Assembly: GCA_900539505.1 (NCBI GenBank)
Contig: UQCL01000052.1
Location: 1 to 14,676 of the forward strand
Reading direction: 5' to 3'
From: an uncultured Campylobacter sp.
GTDB lineage: Bacteria; Campylobacterota; Campylobacteria; Campylobacterales; Campylobacteraceae
Length of the DNA stretch: 14,676 nucleotides
Both the position numbers and the translations under genes were made by a program. Shown here one piece after another: positions 14,634 through 14,676 of the stretch; the stretch's first letter is position 1, and the number at the start of each line of letters is the position of its first letter. The notes under the pieces are model-generated. The model worked only from the letters and a program-made list of their open reading frames with translations, ran no database searches and was not told where the DNA came from.

Positions 14634-14676
14634 CTGTCTCTTATACACATCTCCGAGCCCACGAGACTACGCTGCA
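14634..14676. other. Nextera (Tn5) sequencing adapter, not genomic
   Basis: CTGTCTCTTATACACATCT (14634-14652) is the Tn5 mosaic end, followed by CCGAGCCCACGAGAC and TACGCTGC, which I recall as a Nextera XT i7 index. It is the reverse complement of the structure at 1-40, so both ends carry the same adapter type. Confidence 0.97.

Noticed and set aside
1..14676. Terminal inverted repeats of a mobile element
   Set aside because: The inverted ends match Nextera/Tn5 adapter sequence exactly, with read-2 primer and index. There is no transposase gene.

Overview
The window is a 14.6 kb stretch of bacterial chromosome, inside sequencing adapters at both ends (1-40 and 14634-14676; the genomic insert is 41-14633). 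Several things point to Campylobacter, probably one of the oral species with moderate GC such as the C. gracilis/C. showae group: very frequent AAATTTTAAA/AAATTTAA words in and between genes, a ThyX-type thymidylate synthase, PEB1-like periplasmic binding proteins, and -10 boxes of the form gTAAAAT. The species is inference; the genus is fairly secure.

Layout. 41-270 (-): start of a small membrane-anchored protein, interrupted by an in-frame TAG and then cut off by the adapter. 401-1744 and 2252-3601 (-): two tandem sodium:neurotransmitter symporter-family transporters, separated by 507 bp that hold a duplicated non-coding element. 3772-4016 (+): a small EexN-like lipoprotein gene, out of frame at a G7 tract. 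4206-5626 (+): thyX and an unrecognised 248-residue protein, a likely two-gene operon. 5846-7136 (+): a DJ-1/PfpI-family protein and an unrecognised protein with one N-terminal membrane anchor. 7296-7507 (+): a small two-helix membrane protein gene broken by a one-base frameshift. 7653-8348 (+): ung, uracil-DNA glycosylase. 8520-11394 (+): three paralogous periplasmic amino-acid-binding proteins of 268 residues each, the last two 17 bp apart, with no permease or ATPase nearby. 11627-12370 (-): an unrecognised polytopic membrane protein. 12371-13119: about 750 bp without a convincing gene. 13120-14469 (-): radA.

How the genes relate. Most of the window is housekeeping (ThyX for dTMP, Ung and RadA for DNA repair) mixed with nutrient uptake (two Na+-coupled transporters and three binding proteins). 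I see no phage, IS element, CRISPR array, tRNA or rRNA. The observations most worth checking are the binding-protein trio, which share an unusual Cys pair and C-terminal tail and differ at a key ligand-pocket position, and three small genes each broken by a single change (TAG, G7 tract, one-base indel), one of them a candidate phase-variable lipoprotein. I did not find a clear new multi-gene system.
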